Positions 45,511-54,442 of a stretch of DNA of 64,000 nucleotides are shown here, piece after piece. The stretch is from the NCBI GenBank assembly GCA_024195265.1, contig JAJLRJ010000005.1, positions 35,589,605 to 35,653,604 on the forward strand, given 5' to 3'. Source of the DNA: Dendrophyllia cribrosa (taxonomy: Eukaryota; Cnidaria; Anthozoa; Scleractinia; Dendrophylliidae). The first letter of the stretch is position 1, and each line of letters starts with the position of its first letter. Both the position numbers and the translations under genes were made by a program. The notes under the pieces were generated by a model that ran no database searches, was not told the origin of the DNA, and saw nothing but the letters and a program-made list of their open reading frames with translations.

Positions 45511-46530
45511 ATGGAATTAACCAGACAATATTTATGTCGAGTTTTGAAAGATGGAAAAACAACATTCCACTTGAAGGATGGACGACAACTGGAAGTGGTG
45601 AAAGATGATGTTTCTCCTGAACCAAAACCAAAATCAAAACCAAAACCAAAACCAAAAGCTGGGATAAGTGTTGCAACTTTTGAATATTCTCCAGGGGAGT
45701 TAATGAATATACAATATTCCTCAGGAAAGATGGCTCCTTGGCCTCAAGAAAAATGGGATGTTGTCATTGAGAAGTTAAAAGAGTTCCTGAAAACGGCATC
45801 ATCTCCATTTCCATTTCCAAAGCGGGTTCCTTTCGCAGAAACTGAATCAGTTGACATTCCAGAAACTGAATCAGTTGACATTCCAGAAACTGAATCAGTT
45901 GACATTCCAGAAACTGAATCGGTTGACATTCCAAAAGATGAAACAGTTGACATTCCAGAAACTGAATCAGTTGACATTCCAAAAGATGAAACAGTTGACA
46001 TTCCAGAAACTGAATCAGCTGACATTCCAGAAACTGAATCAGTTGACATTCCAGAAACTGAATCGGTTGACATTCCAGAAACTGAATCAGCTGACATTCC
46101 AGAAACTGAATCGGTTGACATTCCAGAAACTGAATCAGTTGACATTCCAGAAACTGAATCAGTTGACATTCCAGAAAGTGGACAAATTATTGCTCCTAAA
46201 AATGGTTTTTTCACAGCATGTTATATTAGTGATAAAGTGAATGAAATTTTCAAAGACTACACTCCAGGACATGAATTTGAAAACGTAAAAATAAAAAAAG
46301 GAGATAAGATAGTGTTATGTAATTTACATACAGGTCATTGGTTTAGTGTAATAGATTATTGGGAAACTGAAGCACTTTTTCAAACATTTGGTTATGATAT
46401 TTATCCTAATCATGATGAATTTAAAAGTAATCTAAAACAAGGGCGATGGACTTTTTACTCAGGAAAAACATGTTCATCATCTTATGGAAACACTGACATG
46501 TGGTCACGAACTACATATATGAAAAATTGA
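45511..46530 (+). CDS. Repeat-linker protein with a possible divergent cysteine-protease-like domain
   Basis: A 339-residue protein. Residues 1-40 form a small basic domain, followed by a Lys-Pro linker (PKPKSKPKPKPK). Residues about 110-221 are 14 copies of an 8-residue unit ETESVDIP or variants (KDETVDIP, ETESADIP), encoded by a 24-bp tandem repeat at 45838-46173. The C-terminal 110 residues contain LHTGHWFSVIDYW and LFQTFGYDIYP, which recall the His-Trp and F-D-S-F-G blocks of adenain-type proteases. The usual Asp is absent, and a CSSSYG segment follows instead of the normal Cys block. B has a separate standard protease, so this may be a derived relative or coincidence. Function unknown. 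Confidence 0.5.
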   Translation: MELTRQYLCRVLKDGKTTFHLKDGRQLEVVKDDVSPEPKPKSKPKPKPKAGISVATFEYSPGELMNIQYSSGKMAPWPQEKWDVVIEKLKEFLKTASSPFPFPKRVPFAETESVDIPETESVDIPETESVDIPETESVDIPKDETVDIPETESVDIPKDETVDIPETESADIPETESVDIPETESVDIPETESADIPETESVDIPETESVDIPETESVDIPESGQIIAPKNGFFTACYISDKVNEIFKDYTPGHEFENVKIKKGDKIVLCNLHTGHWFSVIDYWETEALFQTFGYDIYPNHDEFKSNLKQGRWTFYSGKTCSSSYGNTDMWSRTTYMKN

Positions 46531-46558
46531 GTTTTCATTTCCCCCAGAAATGAAAAAA

Positions 46559-47047
46559 TTATTCAAAGTGTTTTTCATATTTTCTCTCAAACTTTTCCAG
46601 ATCCAATCCCAAATCAATCACAATCCCATCAACTGCTACCATTGCTGGAAGAAATTCATTTCGATCAAATTTTCCACTTCTCAAAGCAAAACGTAAATCA
46701 GCCAATGTTTTCTCGTAAGTTGTGAACGCGAACTTTGTCATTTCAATTTTGTTTCCATATTTCTTCATTTCATTCCCTGTTTTAATGGTCAGTCCTGCAC
46801 CTGAAATCACTCCCAAAATCACAGGATTCATTGTCACTCCCCCAGCAATTGCGCCAATCGCAACAAGAGCGGAAGATGTCAAATTCACAAACAAATTCAT
46901 TCGCTTGAAATGTTTGTGAGCTCTTTTCAAACACCAAAATCTTTTATGATAGAATCGGAAGAATTGCTTGATCTCTTCCAGTTTTTCTTCTGTTATGTCA
47001 GGGGAGATGTGGTTGAAACTAAAAATGTTTTGTTTGTCTGTTTTCAT
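46559..47047 (-). CDS. Hydrophobic membrane/virion protein of element B
   Basis: 162 residues. A charged N-terminal helix is followed by a Gly/Ala-rich hydrophobic hairpin (SSALVAIGAIAGGVTMNPVI, about residues 57-85), then an amphipathic C-terminal helix region. The plan matches the frameshifted gene at 36187-36871 in element A. It is probably membrane-associated. The actual role (viroporin, internal virion membrane or penetration factor) is not determined. It stands first in a minus-strand cluster with fiber-like and ATPase genes. Confidence 0.5.
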   Translation of the reverse strand: MKTDKQNIFSFNHISPDITEEKLEEIKQFFRFYHKRFWCLKRAHKHFKRMNLFVNLTSSALVAIGAIAGGVTMNPVILGVISGAGLTIKTGNEMKKYGNKIEMTKFAFTTYEKTLADLRFALRSGKFDRNEFLPAMVAVDGIVIDLGLDLEKFERKYEKHFE

Positions 47048-47049
47048 TT

Positions 47050-47598
47050 TTAGACTTCAAACAATAAACAAACTCTGTAATTAAATTTTATGGAGTCTCC
47101 TTGAATGAAGGGCCTAATTTGTATAGTATTAAATTCATTCAATGGGAGATTAATCGGTATTTTTTGTTTTCTTCCAATCGTGGTTGATGTGAAATTTCTT
47201 TTCTCAATTTCAAGAGTAATGGCTGGATAAATTCTTTGGTTTTTATTCAAAATTTCAGCAAAAACTAATTTTAATTTACATTTAATAGGAATGAGTAAAT
47301 CATCATCTCCATTAAACTTGATGTAAGATGCTGGGTCCTCCATAAATCCACTCAAGAAAAAAGATGATTTATTCCCAATCAGTTGATGACCATTCATGTC
47401 AATATCTGTCTGCATTACCATGCGCTGATTTTCATAAACAAAGGGAGCATCATAAACAGAACTTGGCACATCTGATTGAGAACCTTTGACGCTATAAATA
47501 ATCAGATTTGCTGGACCTTGAGAAGCTGACGACGGCGTTCCTTGCCATTTCAGATCCAGATAAATAAACTCTGGTGGAGAAATCTGCCATTTATGCAT
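47050..47598 (-). CDS. Putative fiber-associated or receptor-binding protein of element B
   Basis: 182 residues. A block TDIDMNGHQLIGNK resembles the repeat motif of phage and virus fiber shafts, and the rest looks beta-rich (LKLVFAEIL, ITLEIEKRNF). It lies directly downstream of the long fiber-like gene (12-bp gap) on the same strand, so it may form a second fiber or a fiber head. This is position-based inference. Confidence 0.45.
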   Translation of the reverse strand: MHKWQISPPEFIYLDLKWQGTPSSASQGPANLIIYSVKGSQSDVPSSVYDAPFVYENQRMVMQTDIDMNGHQLIGNKSSFFLSGFMEDPASYIKFNGDDDLLIPIKCKLKLVFAEILNKNQRIYPAITLEIEKRNFTSTTIGRKQKIPINLPLNEFNTIQIRPFIQGDSIKFNYRVCLLFEV

Positions 47599-47610
47599 GT
47601 GAATGATTGA

Positions 47611-48879
47611 TCAAGAATAGTTGGAAAACTTCTTCGTTGATTGTTGATTGATATTCAGGCTGGTTGAAACCACGTCAACGCTCACACCCGTCATGGAAGC
47701 GGGGAAGAATTCAATGCAAATCGTATATTCCCCTTCTGGAAGCTTCAGCATGTTAAATCCAAGTCGCCCAGAGTATTCATTGAAAACATCTTTTGTTATT
47801 TTCAAATCATACGCTTTTTTATTGATCTGATGGGGTGAACTTGCAAAATCAGACAAACCAGTCACTGTCATATTATGTTCAGAGCTGGATTCATCCACAT
47901 CCTCCATCAAATACCGGAATTCATCCTTCAAGTGGGAGGTTGAAGATATATGCGATTCATTGACATATTTTTTAAGGTCAGCCTCTGTTTTGATCAGTTC
48001 CTCTGCCAGAGCTACTGTCTTCTCATTTAGCTGTGTATCAACATATTGTTTTGATGTTGCTTCATTGGATGTTTTTGGATCGGGAAGACCAATGATTTTC
48101 TCCGATCCCATATCAAGTTGCCCAGTCATTGTTCCACCTGACAAAGAAAGCTTATTAGCTGCCGTGTTGGCTATCTGCCCCACCAGCTCGGAGACTGCCG
48201 TGTCCACATATTTTTTGTTGACTGCTTGATCGATTGCTGTTGGATCTTTCACGTTATAAACGAATTGGTTTCCCATATCAAGACTTGTTTCCATTGGGAA
48301 TGTTTCTTTTCGGCTGAGAAAGACATTCTTTGCATCATTATACGACATCAGATTGTTATAGTTCGCTGACAGGTCATCATAAGTTTGTTGTTTTGAATGC
48401 GTGACATGGAAAAGTCCTTTCAAATCAATGTCTTTCGCTACTTCATGCGTGTGAGCAGGTGCAGCTGGGTGATATTTTTTCAGCGTCACCATGTTCACCG
48501 CAGAAAGATCTTGATTTTCATCTGTATCCAGATTTGTGATCAACTTTCGATCCATGTCAATTTCACCGGGAAGAATCAGTTTCTTTCCCCTGAGGTCCAG
48601 ATCTCCAGTCATATGGGAAGAACCATCAACCTGCAAAGAATCTGCTCTCAGTTGAATTAGTTTGGTTTCCACACTGCTTTTCAACGAGTCAACTTGATGT
48701 TTTGTAACTGCATCACCATTTCCTGTTCCTTCAGCGACATTGACCAGTTTTCTGTTTGACATGTCATAATCTCCTGTGGATGTCAGCTTAAAACCAACTC
48801 CTGGCAATCCATCTTTTCCATCTCGACCCCCTCGGGAAGTGCTTGTTGTTTCAGAAAGCAATCCATTTGAGTAGCTCAT
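47611..48879 (-). CDS. Trimeric fiber-like protein with collagen-like segment
   Basis: Start chosen at ATG 48879 (MSYSNGLLSET), just after the ATPase stop, giving 422 residues. Near residue 20 there is a short collagen-like run (GGRDGKDGLPGVG). The body has at least four shaft repeats of the form DMxxxKLxNV...DAVTKxQVD or MGSEKIIGLPDPKTSNEATSKQYVD. These are diagnostic of phage tail-fiber and other virus fiber shafts that trimerise. The C-terminal 100 residues could be the head domain. Expected role: host attachment from the capsid vertices. Confidence 0.75.
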   Translation of the reverse strand: MSYSNGLLSETTSTSRGGRDGKDGLPGVGFKLTSTGDYDMSNRKLVNVAEGTGNGDAVTKHQVDSLKSSVETKLIQLRADSLQVDGSSHMTGDLDLRGKKLILPGEIDMDRKLITNLDTDENQDLSAVNMVTLKKYHPAAPAHTHEVAKDIDLKGLFHVTHSKQQTYDDLSANYNNLMSYNDAKNVFLSRKETFPMETSLDMGNQFVYNVKDPTAIDQAVNKKYVDTAVSELVGQIANTAANKLSLSGGTMTGQLDMGSEKIIGLPDPKTSNEATSKQYVDTQLNEKTVALAEELIKTEADLKKYVNESHISSTSHLKDEFRYLMEDVDESSSEHNMTVTGLSDFASSPHQINKKAYDLKITKDVFNEYSGRLGFNMLKLPEGEYTICIEFFPASMTGVSVDVVSTSLNINQQSTKKFSNYS

Positions 48880-48880
48880 T

Positions 48881-49513
48881 TTAAAGTCTTTCATCAAAGT
48901 TTTTAGCCATGAATTTCCTTGGTTTATCCGCATAGAGGAAAGAAAACGGATCACGCGTGGCTTTCAAATAATCTTCTTTCTTGATGTTGTTTTCCCTGCA
49001 GATTGCGGTAATTTCTTTGTTGCTTGGGAATTCAAAAATGCAAAGATGCGAGCAATTCAGGCGGATATCTTTTGGTGTTTGGAAATAACTTTGTGAAAGA
49101 TAAATCACAGAACAATTCTTGTGTCTGCCCTGGATGAAATAGTCAACCAATGGCTTTTGATTCTTTTCGCAAACAAAATCATCAAAAACAACCAGTTTTT
49201 GATTCTCCCCAGATAATTCCGAAACTGGGATGATTTCATCTGAGGATGCTTCCACGATGTCATATCCAGCTTCTTTGCTGATTGGGCGAAATGTTTTCAG
49301 CAGATGTTGATATTTAGCTTGATCCAGATTTTTCGCATAGAGATAAATCTTATCGTAGAAAAGCAGGCGGAGAATCATATCCAGGAGAACGTTTGTTTTT
49401 CCAGATCCTGAAGGACCACAGATCAACATTCTGAAAGTTCGATCCGGCATAAAAGGCTGCAACTGTCGAAAGTTTGTGATTGGGTCATGGCAATCATAAT
49501 TTGGAATCTTCAT
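48881..49513 (-). CDS. DNA-packaging ATPase (FtsK/HerA, A32-like) of element B
   Basis: 210 residues. Walker A is GPSGSGKT at residues 33-40 and Walker B is KLVVFDDF at about 105-112. A following SVIYLSQSYFQ (sensor-like) and ICRENNI helix region fit the A32-type genome-packaging ATPases of Polintons and large DNA viruses. It pumps element DNA into preformed capsids. Intact. Its stop almost touches the start of the fiber-like gene, and it diverges from the capsid-gene cluster that begins at 49596. Confidence 0.9.
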   Translation of the reverse strand: MKIPNYDCHDPITNFRQLQPFMPDRTFRMLICGPSGSGKTNVLLDMILRLLFYDKIYLYAKNLDQAKYQHLLKTFRPISKEAGYDIVEASSDEIIPVSELSGENQKLVVFDDFVCEKNQKPLVDYFIQGRHKNCSVIYLSQSYFQTPKDIRLNCSHLCIFEFPSNKEITAICRENNIKKEDYLKATRDPFSFLYADKPRKFMAKNFDERL

Positions 49514-49595
49514 TTTATTTCCCAGAAGACAAATTCAGATGAACATCTTGTTCAACATCATGTTCTTCATTCAAATTCATGTTTGTGGACTTAAA

Positions 49596-50561
49596 ATGAG
49601 TTTATTGAAATGGAATGAAATGGCCAAAAGCAAATCTGCTTTGGGGAAAAAAATCAACTTTGTTCACAATGCAATCACCCAGAAAAAGTTGGGTGAAGAA
49701 ACAAGCCAAACTGGACTGGCAAAAATGTTCCGTCCCATAACAGCAAAACTAGATGAGGTTGTTGCGTCGAATTTGAGACAACCATCCTTGCCAATTCGAA
49801 GGAGGAAACAACCAACAACCTCAAAAGTCGATTCAAGCATAGATTATTATCCAGAAGTCGATCCATTTGAAGAGATGGATGTTGGAGGTTTGTTTGACGA
49901 TGAGATTGTTCCCCCGCAAGCAGCTAAACAAATCCCAGCAAATCCACCAACATATGAAGAAATAATGGCAGAAGATCCCGATCCCTCGCTTCAAGAAGAA
50001 GAAGAAGATGATCCTCCTAAATATGAAAAAGTCCTTGAGGAAGAAGCAAATGAGATTTTGGCAAATTTGAATCTTGCTGATTATGATACAGTGGAAGAAG
50101 TTCTCAAGGAGAACGTCTCAGCGCAGCGGAAAAACAATTATCTCAACAACATTCTTAAGATTGCGAATCATCGGAAAAATCAACTGAAAGGGTATAAAGC
50201 GTCTTGGACTAAAAAGTTTAACAGGGGAGAAATAACTGCAGAGCAGAAGCAAATACAGCATCAAGGAATAGATCGTTCATTCCAAGCAATAAATGACTAC
50301 TTGAGGCATTACAAAGAAAAAATGGGAACATTTTCAGGCTCTGGGTTGAAAAAAAGAAAAAAAGGTGGAGCTGTTCGTTTTTTCTCCAATCCCAAAGAAC
50401 TTCTCCAGAAACTGGAGGTTATCATTGGCTCCATTCTTGCTGGGAACACAAATCTGGCAATCAGAAACACTGGAGTGGGCATTCTCGATCTTCTCCTGAA
50501 AGAGACAATTATCAACAAATCTCAGCATGAGAAGATCTATAAAAACTATTTCAAAACATAA
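49596..50561 (+). CDS. Polinton virion protein with two PPxY motifs
   Basis: Start placed at ATG 49596 (MSLLKWNEM), preceded by AAA like its neighbours; an upstream in-frame ATG at 49539 is possible. 321 residues. The N-terminal third is basic. An acidic middle carries NPPTYEEI and DDPPKYEKV, two PPxY late-domain motifs of the type that recruit NEDD4-family ubiquitin ligases (as in adenovirus protein VI). Then comes a basic GSGLKKRKKGGAV, a plausible adenain-type cleavage site, and a helical C-terminal domain (LLQKLEVIIGSILAGNTN, LLLKETIINKSQHEKIYKNY). I believe this C-terminal domain is widely conserved in Polintons. Probably an internal virion protein processed by the protease. Confidence 0.6.
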   Translation: MSLLKWNEMAKSKSALGKKINFVHNAITQKKLGEETSQTGLAKMFRPITAKLDEVVASNLRQPSLPIRRRKQPTTSKVDSSIDYYPEVDPFEEMDVGGLFDDEIVPPQAAKQIPANPPTYEEIMAEDPDPSLQEEEEDDPPKYEKVLEEEANEILANLNLADYDTVEEVLKENVSAQRKNNYLNNILKIANHRKNQLKGYKASWTKKFNRGEITAEQKQIQHQGIDRSFQAINDYLRHYKEKMGTFSGSGLKKRKKGGAVRFFSNPKELLQKLEVIIGSILAGNTNLAIRNTGVGILDLLLKETIINKSQHEKIYKNYFKT

Positions 50562-50562
50562 A

Positions 50563-51321
50563 ATGGAAAGAGAAATCGTCCTGTCATCTTACGCCGTTAA
50601 GAACAGACAAAACAAACCTGCAGATTTCACAACAAAATTTAATCGTCCAATTATTCTTGATTCGAATGAACAATATGTTGTTGGGCTGAAACGAATCATC
50701 AATATGAGTTTTACGTGGTATAACATCAATCCACAATATGAAAATCAACTGATCAGGTTTTCCTCTGATGGTGGAAAAACATTTTCCGATATTGCTTTCC
50801 CAGCTGGGGTTTGGGGGTATTCTGGGATAAATGATTTCATTCAGAAAGCAACAGTGGTGAAAGAATCTGGAAAAAAAGATGTTTTTCCAATCAATCTGGC
50901 TTTCAGCAATGAAACTTTCAGAGTGACGGTTTCATTGGCTGAAAATTATCAACTGGATTTCACCCAATCGAATTTTGGGGATCTTGTGGGGTTTGATAAA
51001 AAGATTCTGAAAGAGAAAGTTAATATTGGCCCCAGAGTTCCAAACCTCAGTCAAGATACTGATATGTTGAACATTCATTGCGATTTGACAAATGATTCAC
51101 TTGTGGATGGGGAAGAGACTGACATCATTTATTCCTTTTCCACATCCATTCTGCAGGCATCATACAGTTTTGAGCGTGAACCCATAAAAATAGCATTCTG
51201 CCCTGTGAATAAAAACACGATCAGCTCAATTCAAATCTATATCACAGACGGGAAAAGAAGAATTGTCAACCTAAATGGAGCAGACACAGCATTCTCGTTG
51301 ATATTAAAAAAAAGACTATAA
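50563..51321 (+). CDS. Penton-like minor capsid protein of element B
   Basis: 252 residues starting MEREIVLSSYAVKN. It contains LNIHCDLTNDSLVDG and IQIYITDGKRRIVNLNGAD, the same blocks as the paired genes of element A. Beta-rich composition, length and position just before the capsid gene fit the single-jelly-roll vertex protein of Polintons. Intact. The gap to the preceding stop is one base, indicating a compact late cluster. Confidence 0.55.
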   Translation: MEREIVLSSYAVKNRQNKPADFTTKFNRPIILDSNEQYVVGLKRIINMSFTWYNINPQYENQLIRFSSDGGKTFSDIAFPAGVWGYSGINDFIQKATVVKESGKKDVFPINLAFSNETFRVTVSLAENYQLDFTQSNFGDLVGFDKKILKEKVNIGPRVPNLSQDTDMLNIHCDLTNDSLVDGEETDIIYSFSTSILQASYSFEREPIKIAFCPVNKNTISSIQIYITDGKRRIVNLNGADTAFSLILKKRL

Positions 51322-51322
51322 A

Positions 51323-51810
51323 ATGAAAGCATATGAATTTTCTCGTTATTATCACCCCAAACTGGGGAAGTTTGTTTATAAGCATAAAGGAACAGGAATC
51401 ATTTTTGATTCCATCTTCAAGCCACTGAAAAAGATGGCAGGACCAGCTTAGGAATTCTCAAGAAAGTTGCGAAACCATTTGCGAAAAAAGCATTGGACGC
51501 AGGAATTTCTCACGCTGGAGAAAAAGTGGGCAAAATGGCAGTTGAAAAATCAGGTGATTTGATTATGAAAAAACTGGGAAACATGAAGATTGGAAAACCA
51601 TCTGCGAGTCCTGCGAAACGAGGACGAAAACCACAATCACTCCCTGCTTCGCTCCCTGCTTCGCTCCCTGCTTCGCTCCCTGCTTCGCTCCCTGCTTCGC
51701 TCCCTGCTTCGCTCCCTGCTTCGCTCCCTGCTTCGCTCCCTGTGAAACAACCACAGAGAGAAAGTGCAGCTGACATCCTGAATAGACTGATCAGTGGCCA
51801 AGGAATTTAA
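51323..51810 (+). pseudogene. Small basic core protein (pX-like), frameshifted
   Basis: The first frame gives 42 residues (MKAYEFSRYYHPKLGKFVYK and on) to TAG 51449-51451. The next frame continues the same kind of protein through ALDAGISHAGEKVGKMAVEK, a basic stretch SPAKRGRKPQ and an SLPA repeat (12-bp units, about 51638-51743) to 51810. The two parts look like one protein broken by an indel near 51430-51455. Polintons usually carry such a small core-like gene just before the capsid gene. The single lesion could be real or a sequencing error. Confidence 0.6.
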
Positions 51811-51824
51811 AATAATCTATCAAA

Positions 51825-53111
51825 ATGGCTTTTCGATCGAATGAATATCTCCAAAGAAATGAATTAGTAAGATTCCAGTTGGATGATGTTATCAGAGCCC
51901 CAGCAAATGGGCAACATCAAACAAAAAATGGTTATAAATTCACCATCAATGACAGATCGGCGTTCTATGATTGGCATAACGCTTATTTTGAAGTGCAATT
52001 TCAACTCCAGAAAATAGCAGACGGTGCTGGATATGCTGCTGTTGATAGGATAACAGTGTTGAATGGCTCACATTCCCTGATAAAACACATGACAATCAGA
52101 TCTGCAGGGAAGATTGTTTACGAACCTGACAATCTGCATAAAGTTACTTTTGTTAAAAATCTGTTGGAATACTCAGATGACTTCAGCAGATCAGTAGCAA
52201 AGAACAGTTTCTGGTATTTGGATGTGAATGCGACAACAGCTGCGAATAACACAGGATTTGAAGCGAGAAGAATACAAACTCAAGCACTTCGAGACAATGG
52301 AACTGGAGGTGCTAAAGATGTTAACGTGATTATCCCCCTGAATCGTTTCTCCTTTTTCGAAGAACTGGAAGACAGGATGTTGGTCCCAATGCAGCTGCAA
52401 TTCGAAATTAATCTTCAACAGGATGATGAATTGATTCATATGGCAAATGGTACAGATCCTGGAAGAGTTGTGGTGAATCGATTTTTGCTTTGGGTACCGA
52501 GATTGACACCAAAAGATTCTCTTTATGACAAATTTATCAGTTCATTCCTGAAAGAATCGCAATGGAAGTATCTGAGGGAGATATATGATCAATCACCTCC
52601 TGCACAATCATCAGGATTCTTCCAGATTTCAGCGAGCATTGACAATGTGAGGCATATTTTTGTCTGGCTGAAAAGAGCAGCTCCACCCAATGATGACCCT
52701 GCAGAAGATAGCCCATATCTCTTTGACACTTTCAAGCTGAATGCGGCAAATGCAAACTCATCCCTGTCAACTTGCAGATTGGAGTATGGAAATGGAGTGT
52801 TTTACCCTGAAACTGATTACGACACGGAATCGAAAGTCAGAATCTTCAATGATGTCATGGCTTATGCAATGAGGAAAAATGACTTCAACACTGGGACTCA
52901 GTTGAATTTGGCTAACTTTCAATCTCTCTTCAGCCTCATTTATTTCGACTTGTCTTACCAAGCTGAAAAACCAACAAGAGACCCCAAGCAGTTGATATTT
53001 CGATATACGCTGAATGCCAATGCAGCTGCAGCCTTCAATGTGCATGCAGTCGTTCTTTATGAGGAAACAGCTAAGATTGATAAAGTTGGAAATGAGCTGG
53101 TCATTGCCTAA
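51825..53111 (+). CDS. Major capsid protein (double jelly roll) of element B
   Basis: 428 residues starting MAFRSNEYLQRNELVRF. Features include INDRSAFYDWHNAYFEVQFQ near the N-terminus, ITVLNGSHSLIKHMTI, a central NRFSFFEELEDRMLVPMQL and YFDLSYQ..QLIFRYTLNA near the end. The length and pattern match Polinton hexon-type capsid proteins, which form the trimeric capsomers of an icosahedral particle. Intact. It lies in the late cluster between the core-like and pVI-like genes. It is clearly distinct from the capsid remnant of element A. Confidence 0.8.
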   Translation: MAFRSNEYLQRNELVRFQLDDVIRAPANGQHQTKNGYKFTINDRSAFYDWHNAYFEVQFQLQKIADGAGYAAVDRITVLNGSHSLIKHMTIRSAGKIVYEPDNLHKVTFVKNLLEYSDDFSRSVAKNSFWYLDVNATTAANNTGFEARRIQTQALRDNGTGGAKDVNVIIPLNRFSFFEELEDRMLVPMQLQFEINLQQDDELIHMANGTDPGRVVVNRFLLWVPRLTPKDSLYDKFISSFLKESQWKYLREIYDQSPPAQSSGFFQISASIDNVRHIFVWLKRAAPPNDDPAEDSPYLFDTFKLNAANANSSLSTCRLEYGNGVFYPETDYDTESKVRIFNDVMAYAMRKNDFNTGTQLNLANFQSLFSLIYFDLSYQAEKPTRDPKQLIFRYTLNANAAAAFNVHAVVLYEETAKIDKVGNELVIA

Positions 53112-53131
53112 AACATATGTTATCATTAAAA

Positions 53132-54003
53132 ATGACAACATATCACCCATATAAAGTAAATTTGTCTAAAGGGCAAAAACAAAAACTTGGAAGAGCATTC
53201 AGAACAAACATGCCTATCACCCTGAGATTGAAAAACAATCAAACAAGTGGAAGCGATGAGCTGATGCTGACAGCCACTCAAATAAATAAAATTTCCAAAG
53301 CTGCATCGTTGGGAAAAGGAGTTGAAGTGAAGATAACAAAAGCTCAAATCAGAAAAGTGATGAAACAAGGTGGAAGTCTATTTTCTGCTATTGTTCCTTT
53401 GGTTAAAACATTAGCACCAACCCTAGGAAAAACACTTGGATTGTCAGCATTGGCTGGACTGGCAAGTGAAGGAGCGAGTCAAGTTGTGAAAGCAATCAGC
53501 GGAAAAGGAGCAGGTCAAGAGGGTGGATTTCTCATTCCCCAAAATAAAATTCAGAAACTGATTGACAATAAACATTTGTTGACAAATACACAGAAACAGA
53601 ACATTTTAACTGCCTTGCAATCAGGAGGGCAAGTGGTGGTAAAACCAACCAAAACACAGTCTGGTGGATTGTTAGGAACTATGCTGGCATCCTTTGGAAT
53701 TCCACTTCTTCTTGACGCGGCTAAAAACATATTTGGAAAAGGAGCTCCCAGAGTTGGTCGTCCAAAAGGAAAAGGAGCTCCAAGAGTTGGCAAACCAAAA
53801 GGAAAAGGTGCTCCCAGAGTTGGCAGACCAAAAGGAAAAGGAGCTCCAAGATTGGGGACTTCTTGGGCAAGACCTCCTCCATTCATTGGAAGTTGGGGAA
53901 ACCCTGTTGGAATGGGAAAAAAAAATCAAAAACGGGCAAAGGACTTCTGTTAGGGTCGAAAAGTCCATTCAACAGCATTCCAATTCTCGGGGCACTTCTG
54001 TGA
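53132..54003 (+). pseudogene. Polinton core/minor virion protein (pVI-like), 3' frameshift
   Basis: Start set at ATG 53132 (MTTYHPYKVNLSKGQKQK). A basic N-terminal domain is followed by KQGGSLFSAIVPLVKTLAP, an adenain-type cleavage site before an amphipathic, membrane-active-looking segment, then GGFLIPQNKIQKLI, IKPTK-like VVKPTKTQSGGLL, and four GKGAPRVGRPK basic repeats (about 53738-53850). As read, the frame ends at 53953. The Gly-rich ending KSPFNSIPILGALL that I associate with this family is in another frame and stops at 54001-54003. The switch point is a run of nine A residues near 53919-53927, so an indel there is likely. Expected role: internal protein linking capsid and DNA and aiding membrane penetration. 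Confidence 0.65.
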
Positions 54004-54440
54004 GACCCAAATTTGTAATTAAACCCCTGAATAATGTTGATCTGTTGAATTGGATTGAATATCTGGGGATTCCCAATTTCAAAGGAATATTTGCAAGAGA
54101 TGAAGCTATGCCCAAAAAACACAGCCCATGCATCATCAATCTTGATTCGCTTAAAAATGCAGGAACTCATTGGGTTTGTTGCGTCCCATCGCATGATAAA
54201 AAGTTCTTGTGGTATTTTGATAGTTTTGGAATGGGCTATCCTCTCGAATTTAAAAGTTCCAAACCTGTAATTTGGAACAGCAGTCAGTATCAAAACATCA
54301 ACAGTGTTCTCTGCGGGTATTATTGCCTTTATTTCCTGCATCAATGGTCGCAGGGGAAAGATTTCTATGATATTCTCCAACCTTTCAATTTGACTGACAC
54401 AATGCAAAATGAGAAATTCATAAAAGATTATTTCAATTAA
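54000..54440 (+). CDS. Adenain-like cysteine protease of element B
   Basis: Maturation protease that cleaves virion proteins. Catalytic pieces visible: His in NAGTHWVCCV, Asp in YFDSFGMG, Gln/Cys in NSVLCGYYCLYF. The domain starts at about VRPKFVIKPLNNVDLLNWI. No ATG lies at the expected place; the codon overlapping the preceding core-gene stop is GTG (54000-54002). The only longer in-frame ATG (53694) lies inside the core gene and would add a Glu/Lys-rich antiphase peptide. Either the ATG has mutated, or a non-ATG start or frameshift is used. The size of about 146 residues fits Polinton proteases. Confidence 0.8.
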   Translation: MRPKFVIKPLNNVDLLNWIEYLGIPNFKGIFARDEAMPKKHSPCIINLDSLKNAGTHWVCCVPSHDKKFLWYFDSFGMGYPLEFKSSKPVIWNSSQYQNINSVLCGYYCLYFLHQWSQGKDFYDILQPFNLTDTMQNEKFIKDYFN

Positions 54441-54442
54441 AA

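Noticed and set aside
45744..46214. Minus-strand ORF with GMSTDSVS repeats
   Set aside because: Antisense of the 24-bp repeat in the gene at 45511-46530.
51510..51776. Minus-strand ORF with SEAGSEAG repeats
   Set aside because: Antisense shadow of the SLPA repeat in the core-protein gene.
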